Positions 62,985 through 64,000 of a stretch of DNA of 64,000 nt are shown one piece after another. Under the pieces are notes generated by a model. That model was not told the origin of the DNA, made no database searches, and was given only the letters and a program-made list of their open reading frames with translations. The number at the start of each line of letters is the position of its first letter. Positions within the stretch are counted from its first letter, which is position 1. Both the position numbers and the translations under genes were made by a program. This DNA is from Burkholderiales bacterium (GTDB taxonomy: Bacteria; Pseudomonadota; Gammaproteobacteria; Burkholderiales; Burkholderiaceae_C): NCBI GenBank assembly GCA_947448955.1, contig CANFPU010000001.1, forward strand, positions 1-64,000, read 5' to 3'.

Positions 62985-64000
62985 TCACGGCCGCGGCAGC
63001 CGCCCCAGCACCTCTTCGGTGTGCTCGCCGATACGGGCCAGCGACGAGCGCACGCCGGGTCGTCTGCCGCCCATCAGCAGCGGCAGCAACACCACCTGGG
63101 CGCTGCCGCCATCGCCCGTGTCCATCGGCACCAAGCCGCCGCTGGCCAGCAGGTGCGGGTCAGTGGCGAGTTCGTCCGGGCGGGTGATGGCCGCATAGGG
63201 CAGACCCGCCGCCTCAAGCTGCGCCGACAACACGCGCTTGTCGTGGTGGATCAGCGTGTCGCCCAGTCGTCGAAGCAACTCAGGCCGCAACGCCACGCGC
63301 TGGGCATTGGTGGCCATGGCCGGGTCTTGTGCCAGGTCGGGCCGGTCCAGCAACTGGCAAAGAATCTGGAACTGCTTGTCGCTGGTGGCCGCGATGAACA
63401 GTTGCTCGCCCTGGGCCAGCGTGAACACGTCGTACACGCTCCAGGACGACAGCCGAGACGGCATCGGCGGCGGCGGCTTGCCGGTCATCTGAAAGTGCTG
63501 CAGGTGCTGGGCCGACAGGAACACGCAGTTCTCGAACAATGCACTCTGAATCTCCTGGCCCCGGCCGGTGCCTTGCGAACTCGCGCCGGCAGCCTGGTCG
63601 CGCTCGCGCAGCGCAGCAAGCACGCCAATCGCACCGAACATCCCACCCATGATGTCGTTGACCGAACTGCCCGCTCGCAGCGGCCGGCCTTCAGGGCCGG
63701 TCATGTAAGCCAGCCCGCCCATCATCTGCACCACCTCGTCGAGCGCCAACCGATGCTCGTAAGGGCCAGGCAGAAAACCCTTGTGCGAAACGTAAATCAG
63801 CCGCGGGTAGAGCCTGGCCAAGGTCTCGTGGTCCAACCCCAGTGCCTTCATCATGCCGGGCCTGAAGTTCTCCAGCATCACGTCGCACGCACCAATCAGC
63901 GCCAGCGCGCTGGCCTGGCCCTCGGGCGTGTGGAGGTCGAGCACGACGCTCTTCTTGTTGCGGTTGAAGGTGCGGAAAAATCCGATGCCCAACCCCGGCA
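62985..64000 (-). CDS. CaiB/BaiF-family CoA-transferase, 5' end outside window
   Basis: The visible 330-odd residues belong to a type III CoA-transferase. They have NRNKKSVVLDLHTPEGQ, the catalytic-Asp region CDVMLENFRPG, the active-site region LIYVSHKGFLPGPYEHR, and GSSVNDIMGGMFGAIGVLAALRERD. The family N-terminus with the first nucleotide-binding strand is missing, so the gene begins beyond 64000. It would transfer CoA between carboxylic acids and precedes a Bug-type binding protein gene. Confidence 0.92.
   Translation of the reverse strand, partial: PGLGIGFFRTFNRNKKSVVLDLHTPEGQASALALIGACDVMLENFRPGMMKALGLDHETLARLYPRLIYVSHKGFLPGPYEHRLALDEVVQMMGGLAYMTGPEGRPLRAGSSVNDIMGGMFGAIGVLAALRERDQAAGASSQGTGRGQEIQSALFENCVFLSAQHLQHFQMTGKPPPPMPSRLSSWSVYDVFTLAQGEQLFIAATSDKQFQILCQLLDRPDLAQDPAMATNAQRVALRPELLRRLGDTLIHHDKRVLSAQLEAAGLPYAAITRPDELATDPHLLASGGLVPMDTGDGGSAQVVLLPLLMGGRRPGVRSSLARIGEHTEEVLGRLPRP

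Overview
The window reads as a GC-rich chromosome segment of a betaproteobacterium, most likely a Burkholderiales member. Three things suggest this: the accB-accC-prmA-zinc ribbon-PfkB gene order, the aerobic box (benzoyl-CoA epoxidation) pathway, and several Bug-type solute-binding proteins. No rRNA, phage, insertion sequence or CRISPR array was seen. Nearly all of the sequence is coding, and the ordinary genes look intact.

Layout. Positions 1-10.3 kb: mpl, a di-haem c-type cytochrome, an FAH-family protein with an export signal, a 7TMR-DISM histidine kinase with two near-duplicate response regulators and a small protein between them, then yqiA, an SDR reductase and a cysteine synthase/desulfhydrase-type PLP enzyme. 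10.5-16.4 kb: an RNase II-family/TonB-like/aroE/mtgA run, a small unknown gene and a TlpA-type thioredoxin. 16.7-21.5 kb: accB, accC, prmA, a zinc-ribbon DUF3426 protein and a PfkB kinase, with aroQ convergent. 22.4-23.5 kb: a free-standing protein resembling the ExoY/edema factor/CyaA nucleotidyl cyclase toxins. 23.6-36.5 kb: benzoate degradation, with boxR, boxC, boxB and boxA on one strand and, divergently, benzoate-CoA ligase, an alpha/beta hydrolase and a five-gene branched-chain-type ABC transporter. A repeated dyad (consensus GCACTATGTTGC) occurs five times around the two box promoters. 36.5-47 kb: an acid phosphatase lipoprotein, a ChaC-like protein, TerC, and assorted CoA, FAH, MBL, MFS and MDR enzymes.

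47.3-51.6 kb is a selenocysteine locus read on the minus strand: a thioredoxin-like protein, a UGSC-type selenoprotein with an in-frame TGA, a small ORF, selB and the tRNA-Sec gene selC. The protein genes overlap by ATGA except between the selenoprotein and the small ORF. 51.8-54.3 kb: dadA preceded by a glycine riboswitch, and a divergent LysR gene. 54.5-64 kb: a MATE exporter with a palindrome at its candidate promoter, small metabolic genes, two Bug proteins, an M20 peptidase, a YebC-family protein, a LivK-like protein and a CaiB/BaiF CoA-transferase cut by the window edge.

The most unusual content is the cyclase-toxin-like gene, the selenoprotein operon (easily mis-annotated because of its in-frame TGA), the box-locus operator set and the riboswitch-controlled dadA. 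All calls come from reading the sequence and recalling families; no search or folding was run.
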